From the NCBI GenBank assembly GCA_035503915.1, contig DATJSU010000025.1, forward strand, positions 1-49,559: DNA of 49,559 bases, in the 5' to 3' direction. The notes beneath the pieces were generated by a model. That model had not been told where the DNA came from. It was given only the letters and a program-made list of their open reading frames with translations, and made no database searches. Below are positions 1-8,760 of the stretch, piece by piece; the first letter of the stretch is position 1; each line of letters starts with the position of its first letter. The stretch is from DATJMJ01 sp035503915. GTDB lineage: Bacteria > Actinomycetota > Acidimicrobiia > Acidimicrobiales > Palsa-688. A program made the position numbers and the translations under genes.

Positions 1-2565
1 AAGGAAAGCCAGGTCGGCTTCCCGGCCACCGTCTCTACCCCCTACGTGAACACGATCCCGGCGAGCCTCGAGCCCATTTTCCCGGGCGACGAGGAGATGG
101 AGCGGCGCATCCGCCGGTTCATCCGTTGGAACGCGGCAGCCATGGTCGTCCGGGCCAACCACGCCGCAGATGGGATCGGTGGCCACCTGGCGACTTTCGC
201 CTCCTCGGCGGCTCTTTACGAGGTGGGCTTCAACCATTTCTTTAGGGGCAAGGCGGGCGGCCAGCCCGGCGACCAAGTCTTTTTCCAGGGCCACGCTGCT
301 CCCGGCATCTACTCGCGCGCCTTCTTGGAAGGCCGCCTCAGCGAGGGCCAGCTCGAGTACTTCCGCCGCGAGCTCGCGGGCCAGGCTGCCGGGCCGGGTG
401 GGCTGTCTTCCTACCCGCACCCCAGGCTCATGCCGAAGTTCTGGGAGTTCCCCACCGTGTCGATGGGCCTCGGCCCCCTTATGGCTGTCTACCAGGCTCA
501 TTTCAACCGGTACTTGCACAACCGGGGCATCGTGGACACATCTCGCTCGCGGGTGTGGTGCTTCATAGGCGACGGCGAGTGCGACGAACCCGAGACCCTT
601 GGCGCACTTTCCCTTGCGGGGCGCGAGCAACTGGACAACCTCGTCTTTGTAGTAAATGCCAACCTCCAGCGCCTCGACGGCCCGGTACGGGGCAACGGGA
701 AAATTATCCAAGAGCTGGAAGCTGTTTTTCGCGGCGCCGGTTGGAACGTGATCAAGGTAATTTGGGGCAGCCGCTGGGACGAGCTCCTCGCCCGCGACGT
801 CGATGGCGTCCTCCTCAACAAGATGAACACCACGGTGGACGGCGAGTTCCAGAAGTTCGCGACCGAAGGCGGGGCCTACATACGGGAGCACTTCTTCGGG
901 CCGGACCCTCGCCTCGGCAAGCTCGTCGAGCACTTGAGCGACGACGAGCTGCGCGCCTTGCCACGCGGCGGCCACGACTACCACAAGCTTTACGCCGCTT
1001 ACAAGGCGGCCACCGAGACGACCGGCCAGCCGACGGCGATCCTCGCCAAGACGATCAAGGGCTGGGCGCTCGGGCCGACGATCGAGGCCCGCAATTCCAC
1101 CCACCAGATAAAGAAAATGAACGTCAACGAGCTAAAGGTCCTCCGCGACCGCCTCAAGCTGCAAGCCGAGATCCCAGACGAGGTGCTGGAGGCAGGCGAG
1201 CCGCCTTTTTACCGCCCGTCCCAGGACAGCTCCGAGTACAAGTACATGGCCGAAAGGCGCCGGCAACTGCACGGCTCGCTCCCCGAACGCAGGGTCGACT
1301 ACGCGCCGCTCGTCCTGGCGGACAACGCACCCTTCGCAGAGTTCGACAAGGGCTCAGGCACGCGCGAGGTTTCTACCACCATGGCATTTGCCGTCATGGT
1401 CCGCGGGCTCTTGCGGGACAAGGCGATCGGCAAGCGCATCGTCCCGATCATCCCCGATGAAGCGCGCACATTTGGCATGGACGCGCTCTTCAAGGACTTC
1501 AAGATCTACGCCCCATTTGGCCAGCTCTACGAGCCTGTTGACTCCAAGCTGATGCTCAGCTATTCGGAGGCGAAGGACGGCCAGATCCTCGAAGAAGGGA
1601 TTACCGAAGCGGGCGGGATGGCGGACTGGAGCGCGGCCGGTACCGCCTATGCCTCGTTTGGGCAAGCGATGGTGCCGATCTTCATCTTCTATTCGATGTT
1701 CGGCTTCCAGCGCGTGGGCGACTTGGTCTGGGCCGCCGCTGACATGCGTGCCCGCGGCTTTTTGATGGGCGCCACCGCAGGCCGGACCACGCTCCTCGGC
1801 GAGGGCCTCCAGCACGACGACGGCCAGTCGCACTTGCTCTTCTCCGCCGTCCCAAACGTGCAGGCTTACGACCCCGCCTTTGCCTATGAGACAGCGGCCA
1901 TCGTGAGCGACGGCATCAGGCGGATGTACGGGGAAGAGGGCGGCGAGGACATCTTCTATTACATAACTCTTTACAACGAGAACTACCTCCAGCCGCCCAA
2001 GCCCGAGGGAGTGGAGGAGGGCATCCTGCGGGGGCTGTACCGCTACGCCCCAGCGCCCGAAGGCCCGAGGCGGCGAGCGAGCATCCTTTTCTCCGGTTCA
2101 GCGAGCCAAGCTGCCCTCGAGGCCCAACAGCTCCTCGCCGAGCACCACGACGTCGGGGCGGAACTTTGGAGCGCCACGAGCTACAAGGCGCTCCGTGAGG
2201 AAGCCCTCGAAGTCGACCGTTTCAACCGCCTCCATCCTTCCGAGCCAGCGCGGGTGGCGTTTGTCGCCGAGGCGCTCTCGGTCGCCGAAGGCCCGATCGT
2301 GGCGGTCACGGACTATATGAAAGCTGTCCCAGACCAGATCGCCCGTTGGGCGCCAGAGCCTTACATAACCCTCGGGACCGACGGTTTCGGCCGGAGCGAC
2401 ACGCGCCAAGCGCTCCGCCGTTATTTCGAGACCGACGCAGCCCACATCGTTGTCGCCGTGCTGGACGGGCTTCGCCAGGCTGGGGAAGGGAAGTCAGAAG
2501 AGGTGGCGGACGCCATCCGCCACTACGGCATCGACCCGGGCGACTCGGGAGCGGCGAATCTCTAG
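1..2565 (+). CDS. aceE: Pyruvate dehydrogenase E1 component, homodimeric type (5' end outside window)
   Basis: Thiamine-diphosphate enzyme that decarboxylates pyruvate and acetylates the lipoyl domain of E2, feeding acetyl-CoA to the TCA cycle; cytoplasmic. The frame is open from base 1, giving 854 visible residues; family members have about 900-930, so roughly 70 N-terminal residues lie upstream. The GTG at 46 falls inside the conserved YVNTIP segment and is not a credible start. Other actinobacterial AceE landmarks are WFPGD-like FPGDEEMERR, ASSAALYEVGFNHFFRGK, and the ThDP/Mg motif GDGECDEPET followed after about 25 residues by NANLQRLDGPVRGNGK. The second half has PIIPDEARTFGMD, FYSMFGFQR and ATAGRTTL. 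The protein ends normally at TAG 2563. Neighbours give no operon information. Very sure. Confidence 0.97.
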   Translation, partial: KESQVGFPATVSTPYVNTIPASLEPIFPGDEEMERRIRRFIRWNAAAMVVRANHAADGIGGHLATFASSAALYEVGFNHFFRGKAGGQPGDQVFFQGHAAPGIYSRAFLEGRLSEGQLEYFRRELAGQAAGPGGLSSYPHPRLMPKFWEFPTVSMGLGPLMAVYQAHFNRYLHNRGIVDTSRSRVWCFIGDGECDEPETLGALSLAGREQLDNLVFVVNANLQRLDGPVRGNGKIIQELEAVFRGAGWNVIKVIWGSRWDELLARDVDGVLLNKMNTTVDGEFQKFATEGGAYIREHFFGPDPRLGKLVEHLSDDELRALPRGGHDYHKLYAAYKAATETTGQPTAILAKTIKGWALGPTIEARNSTHQIKKMNVNELKVLRDRLKLQAEIPDEVLEAGEPPFYRPSQDSSEYKYMAERRRQLHGSLPERRVDYAPLVLADNAPFAEFDKGSGTREVSTTMAFAVMVRGLLRDKAIGKRIVPIIPDEARTFGMDALFKDFKIYAPFGQLYEPVDSKLMLSYSEAKDGQILEEGITEAGGMADWSAAGTAYASFGQAMVPIFIFYSMFGFQRVGDLVWAAADMRARGFLMGATAGRTTLLGEGLQHDDGQSHLLFSAVPNVQAYDPAFAYETAAIVSDGIRRMYGEEGGEDIFYYITLYNENYLQPPKPEGVEEGILRGLYRYAPAPEGPRRRASILFSGSASQAALEAQQLLAEHHDVGAELWSATSYKALREEALEVDRFNRLHPSEPARVAFVAEALSVAEGPIVAVTDYMKAVPDQIARWAPEPYITLGTDGFGRSDTRQALRRYFETDAAHIVVAVLDGLRQAGEGKSEEVADAIRHYGIDPGDSGAANL

Positions 2566-2613
2566 CTGCAAGCAGAAGTCTCTCGAGGCAGCACTGGTCC
2601 CCGGGCTCGTTCG

Positions 2614-3282
2614 ATGACGGCGGCAACCGGGGGCCCGGCAGGTTCGGCGTGGTCGACGCTCGAAGAACCCTGGCAGGCCGCCATCAGCCAGGCTTGGGAG
2701 TCGTGGTGCTGCGGCTCGGCCGGCGTCGGGGCTTGTTTGACCGATGCCAGCGGGGTGATCGTCGCCCGAGGCCGCAACCGCATGGGAGAGCCGGCGCAAC
2801 TTCTGGGCAGGGCCTCGGGGACGATCATGGCGCACGCCGAGATGGACCTCCTTTCCCAAGTCCCGCTCGGCACACGTCCCTCGGGGATCTTGTACACCAC
2901 GTTCGAGCCCTGTTTGATGTGCGCCTCGACGATGCTGGTCTACAACGTGAAGGAAATGCGTTACGCGGCCGCCGACCCGGTCTTCGACGGGCTCCACGAC
3001 TGGTTCGCCACATACCCGTTCACGGCAGAGCGAGCCCCGAAGCGCTCCTGCCTGGGTGGCCCGGTCGGCGCTTTTTGCCATGTCTTGCACCTTTCGTGGC
3101 TGCTCACGTACCCGGTCCCCGACCGGGTCATCTCACCGCACCGTCGCCTCGCGCCGGGGCACCTCGCTTGCGCGGCCGATGTCGTTGACGAGCACCGGCT
3201 GAGGGACCTCGCCGAAGAAGGTGCAGGCGCCGAGGACGCGATGGCCGAACTTTGGCCCAGCCTCGTGCGCCTCGCACGATAA
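2614..3282 (+). CDS. Zinc-dependent nucleoside/cytidine deaminase family protein
   Basis: Hydrolytic deaminase of the CMP/dCMP/tRNA-adenosine deaminase fold; the substrate cannot be assigned. The zinc site is visible as HAE (His74, Glu76 as proton shuttle) and PCLMC (Cys100, Cys103). The order and spacing are typical of the family. At 222 residues it is longer than usual (about 150): roughly 90 residues follow the core, with no motif I recognise. The ATG at 2614 lies 48 bases after the aceE stop without a strong ribosome binding site, so co-transcription with aceE is possible. The core fits tRNA-specific adenosine deaminase or guanine deaminase equally well. Confidence 0.85.
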   Translation: MTAATGGPAGSAWSTLEEPWQAAISQAWESWCCGSAGVGACLTDASGVIVARGRNRMGEPAQLLGRASGTIMAHAEMDLLSQVPLGTRPSGILYTTFEPCLMCASTMLVYNVKEMRYAAADPVFDGLHDWFATYPFTAERAPKRSCLGGPVGAFCHVLHLSWLLTYPVPDRVISPHRRLAPGHLACAADVVDEHRLRDLAEEGAGAEDAMAELWPSLVRLAR

Positions 3283-3436
3283 AGCTCCGGCGGCCGTTCG
3301 GGAACTGCCTGCGAGCAGGCCGGCGTGACCTCCGTGGTCTCAGGGGGGCCCAAGTCGCCGTGTCACGCTCGTGTAACGGGCCCTACGCGACGCTTTCCGG
3401 GGCGAGTGCCGCACCCATAGACAGGAGGGCCCAGAG

Positions 3437-6400
3437 ATGACCAGCACCACCTCCGGCGTTCAGGAACGACGCTCCACGCCTTGGCACCAGAGGTTGCTCA
3501 AAAGGTGGCACAAGAGGCTGAGCATCTCGCTCGTGGCCTGCTTGGCGACCTTGTTCAGCGTGGTCGCCCAACCGATCGGCAACGTCACCTCGGCCGGCGC
3601 GCAGCTGCACGTGGCAGACGGAGCGGTCGTTGCGAACCCAGGTTGCGACGACCCGCCGGGGTCTTGCAACGTGAACCCTGACAACGGCTGCCCGACCGCG
3701 GGGCCGGTCACAGCGCCATCGGACCAGCACTGCGTGCCCATCCCAGTGCAGCTTGTCATCGAGCCGATGACGGTGGGGCCCGTGGGGCACACGGTGTGCG
3801 CAGGGAACTACTACGTACAGGTCCAATTGCTACCAACCCTGTCTGACTACGAGGCCGTCTGGTGGTCTGACATCGGCCTGGGGACGCGATGGTGGTCCGC
3901 GCCCGGCACAACCTCGCCGGGCACGGTGCTCGGCATCGGCTACCGCTACAGCGTCCCGGAAGGCTACGCGGCCTGGAGCGCCGCCTACGGCGACTGCGGC
4001 GGGACCCCGGGGACCTTTGGCGTCTCGGCATGGGGGGTCACGGACCGTTGGGAGGTGAGCGGCCAGATCACCTACTCCAACACCAACAAGCCCGCTGTGG
4101 GTGTCAGCGTCACCGCCAACTGCCCTAGCGGTTACACCACCTCGACCAACGACAACGGCTTCTACGAGTTCTTGTTGCAGCGGGGGCCGTGCACGATCGT
4201 GCCCACGCCGCCCGACGGGCTCAGCGTCGACCCCGAAAAACAGGCCCTCGACGTCGAGGGCAACATCGACAACGTCGATTTCCAAATTGAGGCGACGCTG
4301 TACTTCGCGGTCACGACCGGCCTGTCGGTCAAGTCCAACTCGAGCACCGGCGCTGGGCTCATCAAAGCGGGCACGTCATTCACCGAGCGGGTGGAACTGA
4401 AGGACATTTCGAAGACCAAGTCGGTACTTGTCGCCCCCATCTACCCCACCATCTCGGGCAACGCCGAAGGTGGTGCACTTCAAGCACCCGGCGGGACTGT
4501 CCAACGTCAGCTTTCGAGCAGCTCGCCCGTGCCGGTGTCGCCCATAGTCGTCCTCCACCCCGGCCAGGAGCAGGACTTCGATTCGGTCATCACCACCGTC
4601 GCCAGCCGCCAGTTGGGGACCTTCAACGCTCTCACCGACGCGACGGGTGGGACGAGAGCCTACGTGCAGTTCGCCGTCCCCAATGCCTTTGTCCTCCACG
4701 ACGACGACTCGATCACCCCCCTCGACCCCCGCCAGGTCGTTGTCGCCCAGGGGTCGACGGACAAGCTGACGGTGAGCATCGACGACAGTGCCCCAGACCA
4801 GACCTCCACGAACGGCTTCCGCACGACCGCGGACATTTCAGCAGGGCTCTGGCAGGCGTTCCTCCACGTAACGGCGGGCGTTTACAACCAGATCTACTCC
4901 GCTCTCATCTGGACCCCCACTGATGCGCAGAGGCAAGAGGTGGCATCTGCCGCCATCCATTTCGTCCAGTTGGAGTCCCAGCTGTGGCAAGAAGCTAAGC
5001 ACGACCCCGCCGAGATGCTCGCCCTCACCAACGTCACTTACAACGCGATCCAGATCATCTACAAACAGGCGCCCTTCCTCCTCGCCAAGATCAGCGACCT
5101 TCGGGCGCAAGTCAACCAAGCCGTCTACAACCACTTCAACGCCATCGAAGAGGACTCGGTCACGGGTAACTGGGACAAGGCGGTCACCGAATGGTCCCAG
5201 GACGCTGGCGAGTTCATCGCGAACGCGGCGCTGACGTTGTACACGCCCAAGGTGATGGCGCCCGCCATCGCCGACGCCGACATCGGCCGGGCCCCACAGC
5301 TCCTCGGTGACCTGGAGGGCACAGAAACCGCCGAGTTCCAGACAGCTTCTGAAAAGGCCGACGAAGCCATCGGCACAGGGCAAGACGAAAGTGCGGTCGA
5401 GAACTTCCCCCGGACCATGGCCGAGATCAAGCCAGGGATGCCCGGGAACCTCTGGCAGGCAGAGAACATCATGGGTATGTCCGGGAACGAAGCCTTAGCG
5501 ATATCGAAAGAAACCTACGCGAACAAGATCAAGGTACTGGTGCGCTCACGTGCCGTGGAGGCGATCAAGCTGGTGCAAGAGGGGGTCGCGGACGTGAAGC
5601 CCGCAGTCGTGCAATTGAAGACCACCAACCCGGTCTACCAAAACTTCTTCGACTATCCCACCGAAATAGAAACGGCGTACGGCAAAACGGTGCCTTCGAA
5701 CGGGATAGTGCTCATAAGGGAGCCTATGTACCTCTCAGCCACGTGCGACCAGGCATGCGCCATCGCCCAGCTGAAGCAGTTCATGCTCTCCAAGAGCGTC
5801 GAGGAGGGCAGCTCGGAATGGGCCACTATCCTCCAAAGCTGGAACGACACCTATACAGGCTGGACAAGCCATGCTGAAGGGTTCGTACCTGAGCTCGAAA
5901 AGGCGGCCCAGGAGGGACAGATCACGCTCAAAATGCACTTAGGCGAGAACCAGCTTGACCCGGCCTTGTTCCCCGAGCCACAGACCGTAGGGTTCCGGCT
6001 ACGGGACTTGGGCGGTGGCACGAGGATCCCGGAAATGTGCCAACCATGGGTCGTGGCTACCAAGGTATGCACCGGGCAGTGGAAGGCCATCACGGGCGAC
6101 CTCGACCTCGCAGCCATCGTCCGGGCCGACAACACCGGCATGTCCGACGAGGAAATGGCCGGCGTGATAACGCGCCTCAGCCAGGGCGCCGCCAAGACAC
6201 AGCACCCGAGCACTATCACCTGGTACAAGCAGCTAGACGACGAGACTTGGGTCTTCGACGCCAAAGACCTCACGAACTTCCCCCAGAAGTCCCGGTACAT
6301 GATGGCCGACAAGTGCTGCTTGCTCGAGTTCGGGCCCGACGGCCAGATGCGATGGGTCCAGATCGACCTTCAGGGAAGCCGGTTCGTGAACAAGAACGAC

Positions 6401-6613
6401 TTTTACCTAAACATCATTGGGGGTTCGATGGACCCCTCCCCAGGGCCGCCGCCCGCGTGGTGGAGCCAGGTCCCGGGCGCGGCCTCGCCGGGCACGGGCT
6501 TAGCAGACAAGGCCATCGCGCCGGACCGGGCGGGTTTGGGGAGCGGGAAGGTGAAGTCGTTGGCGGGGGTGCACTTTTACCTCAACCGCGCACATGACCT
6601 CGTCCCGGCTTGA
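3437..6613 (+). CDS. Large secreted protein: regulatory-like beta domain plus possible class II nucleotidyl-cyclase-like C-terminal region
   Basis: 1058 residues; AGGAGG at 3424-3429 supports the ATG. A basic N-terminus and hydrophobic stretch (about 27-57) read as a Sec signal. Residues about 203-284 resemble a carboxypeptidase-regulatory-like beta sandwich (VSGQITYSNTNKPAVGVSV ... NDNGFYEF). The middle (about 440-690) is mostly helical and unrecognised. The C-terminal part has a pattern seen in anthrax EF, CyaA and ExoY cyclases: Arg703, then Lys721 and Lys728 seven apart in EGVADVKPAVVQLKTT, then TGDLDLAAI with Asp888 and Asp890, then a GPDGQMRWV...GSRFV strand pattern near the end. The HGTEQ motif of that family is not evident, so activity is uncertain. 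The ORF and secretion are secure; the cyclase relationship is inference. A hairpin (6692-6734) and another secreted protein follow. Confidence 0.8.
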   Translation: MTSTTSGVQERRSTPWHQRLLKRWHKRLSISLVACLATLFSVVAQPIGNVTSAGAQLHVADGAVVANPGCDDPPGSCNVNPDNGCPTAGPVTAPSDQHCVPIPVQLVIEPMTVGPVGHTVCAGNYYVQVQLLPTLSDYEAVWWSDIGLGTRWWSAPGTTSPGTVLGIGYRYSVPEGYAAWSAAYGDCGGTPGTFGVSAWGVTDRWEVSGQITYSNTNKPAVGVSVTANCPSGYTTSTNDNGFYEFLLQRGPCTIVPTPPDGLSVDPEKQALDVEGNIDNVDFQIEATLYFAVTTGLSVKSNSSTGAGLIKAGTSFTERVELKDISKTKSVLVAPIYPTISGNAEGGALQAPGGTVQRQLSSSSPVPVSPIVVLHPGQEQDFDSVITTVASRQLGTFNALTDATGGTRAYVQFAVPNAFVLHDDDSITPLDPRQVVVAQGSTDKLTVSIDDSAPDQTSTNGFRTTADISAGLWQAFLHVTAGVYNQIYSALIWTPTDAQRQEVASAAIHFVQLESQLWQEAKHDPAEMLALTNVTYNAIQIIYKQAPFLLAKISDLRAQVNQAVYNHFNAIEEDSVTGNWDKAVTEWSQDAGEFIANAALTLYTPKVMAPAIADADIGRAPQLLGDLEGTETAEFQTASEKADEAIGTGQDESAVENFPRTMAEIKPGMPGNLWQAENIMGMSGNEALAISKETYANKIKVLVRSRAVEAIKLVQEGVADVKPAVVQLKTTNPVYQNFFDYPTEIETAYGKTVPSNGIVLIREPMYLSATCDQACAIAQLKQFMLSKSVEEGSSEWATILQSWNDTYTGWTSHAEGFVPELEKAAQEGQITLKMHLGENQLDPALFPEPQTVGFRLRDLGGGTRIPEMCQPWVVATKVCTGQWKAITGDLDLAAIVRADNTGMSDEEMAGVITRLSQGAAKTQHPSTITWYKQLDDETWVFDAKDLTNFPQKSRYMMADKCCLLEFGPDGQMRWVQIDLQGSRFVNKNDFYLNIIGGSMDPSPGPPPAWWSQVPGAASPGTGLADKAIAPDRAGLGSGKVKSLAGVHFYLNRAHDLVPA

Positions 6614-6691
6614 CCCCTGCCGTCAACTATGGGCGTTTGCTCGGCGCCCGCCCCGGGCTTGCCTGCTCCGCCATAAAGGGGTTGGGGCCGA

Positions 6692-6734
6692 GCCCGCCAG
6701 CCTGCGGCGCCCCGTGCGCCGCAGGCTGGCGGGC
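6692..6734. terminator. Perfect 18-bp GC-rich inverted repeat, terminator-like
   Basis: Arms 6692-6709 and 6717-6734 are exact reverse complements, with a 7-base loop CCCCGTG. It sits 79 bases after the stop of the large secreted protein and 53 bases before the next start. No T tract follows, which is common for GC-rich actinobacterial hairpin terminators. It could also act as an mRNA-stabilising or processing structure between two linked genes. Confidence 0.6.
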
Positions 6735-6786
6735 CGCGCAGTACACTTCTCCAGGCCCGACTACACCTTTTCCTTGAGGAGCCATC

Positions 6787-7350
6787 ATGGTCTTGCGTAA
6801 CTTCTTCACCGCTGCGGGCGCTGTGATCGCGCTCGCGGCGGCCGGCGCGGGCGTCGTTGCTGGGGCTGCACTGCCCGAAAAGGCCACCGGCTACGACAAC
6901 TTCCATACTTCGCAAGGCTTCGTCAAAGTCAACCCCGATGTCCTGCTCGTGACAAGCACGAGCGGGAAGGCGATCCACAGGTGGGCACCTGGCCCGCAAA
7001 ACGACCAGGCCCTGGACGCAGGGAGCTACGTAGAGCTGGCATGCCCTGGTGCGCCGCCGTTGAAGGGTTTCCCGAACGCGACCGCCGCCCTGCCCTTCCC
7101 GGGAGCGCAGCTGACGCTCTCTCACGGGAAGTACGGCTTCTCCGCGAGCTGGACGACGAAAGTGCAAAAGGACCGATGGTCGTCTACCGCCGCGGCTCCG
7201 ACCCTTCACGTGACGCTTTCCGGCACGGTCACCAGCTCCACGAGGATCGATGGCACGCTCGCGGTGAGCGGGGGTGGGTGCACGACCAGCACGCCGCTCG
7301 CGTACAGCGCGCACGCCGACAAGGCGTACAACGTCACCCCCGGGACCTAG
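6787..7350 (+). CDS. Small secreted protein of unknown function
   Basis: 187 residues with a clear signal peptide (hydrophobic residues about 6-28, ending near GAALP). GAGGA at 6776-6780 is 6 bases before the ATG. The mature part is beta-rich and small-residue-rich, with two Cys in the second half (CPGAPP and GGGCTTST) that could form a disulfide. I do not recognise a family. It lies in the same direction as the large secreted protein upstream, separated by a strong hairpin, so a functional partnership is possible but unproven. Confidence 0.75.
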   Translation: MVLRNFFTAAGAVIALAAAGAGVVAGAALPEKATGYDNFHTSQGFVKVNPDVLLVTSTSGKAIHRWAPGPQNDQALDAGSYVELACPGAPPLKGFPNATAALPFPGAQLTLSHGKYGFSASWTTKVQKDRWSSTAAAPTLHVTLSGTVTSSTRIDGTLAVSGGGCTTSTPLAYSAHADKAYNVTPGT

Positions 7351-7396
7351 AAGTCGACAAGGCCGGCCCTTGCTTCAGTGGGGTTAAGTTGAGCCC

Positions 7397-7636
7397 ATGA
7401 GATTGCACATAGCTCTCGACGACGACCTGGTAGCTGACCTGGACACCAGGGTGGGGCCGCGCCGGCGAAGTGCTTACATCTCCGAGCTCATCCGTCGCGG
7501 CCTCGAAGACGAACGCAGGTGGGACGACATCGAGTCGGCTCTCGGTGGCATCCCGGGCACTGGCCACGAGTGGGACGAGGATCCCGCCACCTGGGTGAGG
7601 GCGCAGCGCAGGGGCGGCTCCCGGCGGGACGGCTAG
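7397..7636 (+). CDS. vapB: VapB-type antitoxin (ribbon-helix-helix)
   Basis: 79-residue antitoxin. The N-terminus MRLHIALDDDLVADLD is the beta strand and first helix of a ribbon-helix-helix DNA-binding fold, followed by RRRSAYISELIRRGLE, the usual second helix. The acidic/aromatic C-terminal segment (WDEDPATWVRAQR) should wrap the toxin. Its TAG stop is directly followed by the TTG of the PIN-domain gene, the normal arrangement of a vapBC operon in which the antitoxin, alone or with the toxin, represses the shared promoter. Upstream TTGAG is only a weak ribosome binding site. Confident in the family from sequence plus partner. Confidence 0.85.
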   Translation: MRLHIALDDDLVADLDTRVGPRRRSAYISELIRRGLEDERRWDDIESALGGIPGTGHEWDEDPATWVRAQRRGGSRRDG

Positions 7637-8029
7637 TTGGCTCGCCTCCTGCTCGACTCGACCGTCCTCATCGATGCCCTGCGGGGCCGGCCGGCGGCGG
7701 CCCGGGTAGCCGCGCTCCGGCGCACAGGGACAGAGCCGTGGGCCTGCGCCATTTCAGTCGAGGAAATATGGCGCGGGTTGCGCCCTGGCGAACGTGCAGT
7801 TGCCAGCCGTCTCGTCAGTGGCCTGCGCGTTGCCCCCCTCGGTGCGGCCGAGGGCGTCCGCGCCGGCACCTGGCGGCGTGATTTCGCAGGACGAGGGGTG
7901 ACCTTGCACCAGGCCGACTGCCTGATAGCGGCAGCTGCTTTCGGTATCGGCGCCGCCCTCGCGACGGCGAACGTGCAAGATTTCCCCATGCCTGAGGTGC
8001 TTGTCGACCATTGGCCCTCGGGTGGCTGA
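7637..8029 (+). CDS. vapC: VapC-type PIN-domain ribonuclease toxin
   Basis: 130-residue PIN-domain protein. The acidic metal-binding residues expected of VapC nucleases are present: Asp7 (LLDST), Glu42/Glu43 (VEEIW), Asp94 (HQADCLIAAAA) and Asp115 (NVQDF). VapC toxins cleave tRNA or rRNA in a Mg2+-dependent way and are neutralised by the cognate VapB. The start is TTG with no base between it and the antitoxin stop, implying translational coupling. All catalytic positions are intact, so the toxin is likely functional. Confidence 0.88.
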   Translation: MARLLLDSTVLIDALRGRPAAARVAALRRTGTEPWACAISVEEIWRGLRPGERAVASRLVSGLRVAPLGAAEGVRAGTWRRDFAGRGVTLHQADCLIAAAAFGIGAALATANVQDFPMPEVLVDHWPSGG

Positions 8030-8132
8030 AGCGGGTGAACTTCGCCTGGGGCGCGTGGGGTCGCCGACAACGCCGACGTGGTCGTCATGCTCGCCCGGGT
8101 GCCGGACGGCGCTCCCCCAGTAGGCTTGTCCC

Positions 8133-8711
8133 GTGCTCCACCTCTCGGGAGATCCAGAGGCTGACCGGCTCCTCTCCGAAGACCCGTTTGCGCTCCTCAT
8201 AGGCATGGTGCTCGACCAACAGATCCCGCTCGAACGGGCCTTCACGTCGCCCCGAGATCTCCGGGACCGCCTCGGGGGCCAGCTCGACGCCGCGACGATC
8301 GCGGCGATGAGCCCTGACAAGTTGGCTGCGCTGTTCGCTCAGCGCCCCGCCCTCCACCGCTTCCCGAGCTCGAACGCCGGCCGGGTCCAGCAGCTCTCCC
8401 AGGTCATTGTCGACGAGTACGGGGGCGACGCTGCCCGGATATGGAAGGAAGCTCGTAGCGGGCAGGACTTGTTCCAACGGGTACGCGCTCTGCCGGGCTT
8501 CGGGGACCAAAAAGCCAAGATCTTTGTCGCGCTCCTGGGCAAGCAACTGGGCACCAAGCCTCGGGGGTGGCAAGACGCTTCACGCCCGTTCGGGGACCCG
8601 GGGACGGCCTACTCAGTCGCCGACATCACCAGTGCGGAGACCCTCGCTCGCGTGCGCGCGCACAAGGCGCAGATGAAGGCGGCGGCCAAGGCCAAAGCTC
8701 TCGCGGACTAG
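8133..8711 (+). CDS. HhH-GPD base-excision DNA repair family protein
   Basis: 192 residues, GTG start. The N-terminal LLIGMVLDQQIPLE and the helix-hairpin-helix LPGFGDQKAKIFVALLGKQL are the hallmarks of the HhH-GPD superfamily (endonuclease III/AlkA-like glycosylases). It is close in length and layout to a small actinobacterial subfamily of uncharacterised HhH-GPD proteins. The four-Cys Fe-S cluster motif of endonuclease III is absent. No catalytic Lys/Asp pair can be assigned with certainty from one sequence. It stands alone, between vapC and a convergent hydrolase. The C-terminus is Lys/Ala-rich. Substrate unknown. Confidence 0.82.
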   Translation: MLHLSGDPEADRLLSEDPFALLIGMVLDQQIPLERAFTSPRDLRDRLGGQLDAATIAAMSPDKLAALFAQRPALHRFPSSNAGRVQQLSQVIVDEYGGDAARIWKEARSGQDLFQRVRALPGFGDQKAKIFVALLGKQLGTKPRGWQDASRPFGDPGTAYSVADITSAETLARVRAHKAQMKAAAKAKALAD

Positions 8712-8760
8712 GGCCAGCGGGCCTCGCTGGGGCCCGCGCGGAGGGCCCGGGGCGGAGCGG

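Noticed and set aside
46..2565. aceE starting at GTG 46
   Set aside because: The frame continues upstream to base 1 and the GTG lies inside the conserved YVNT segment, so the gene is truncated by the window edge.
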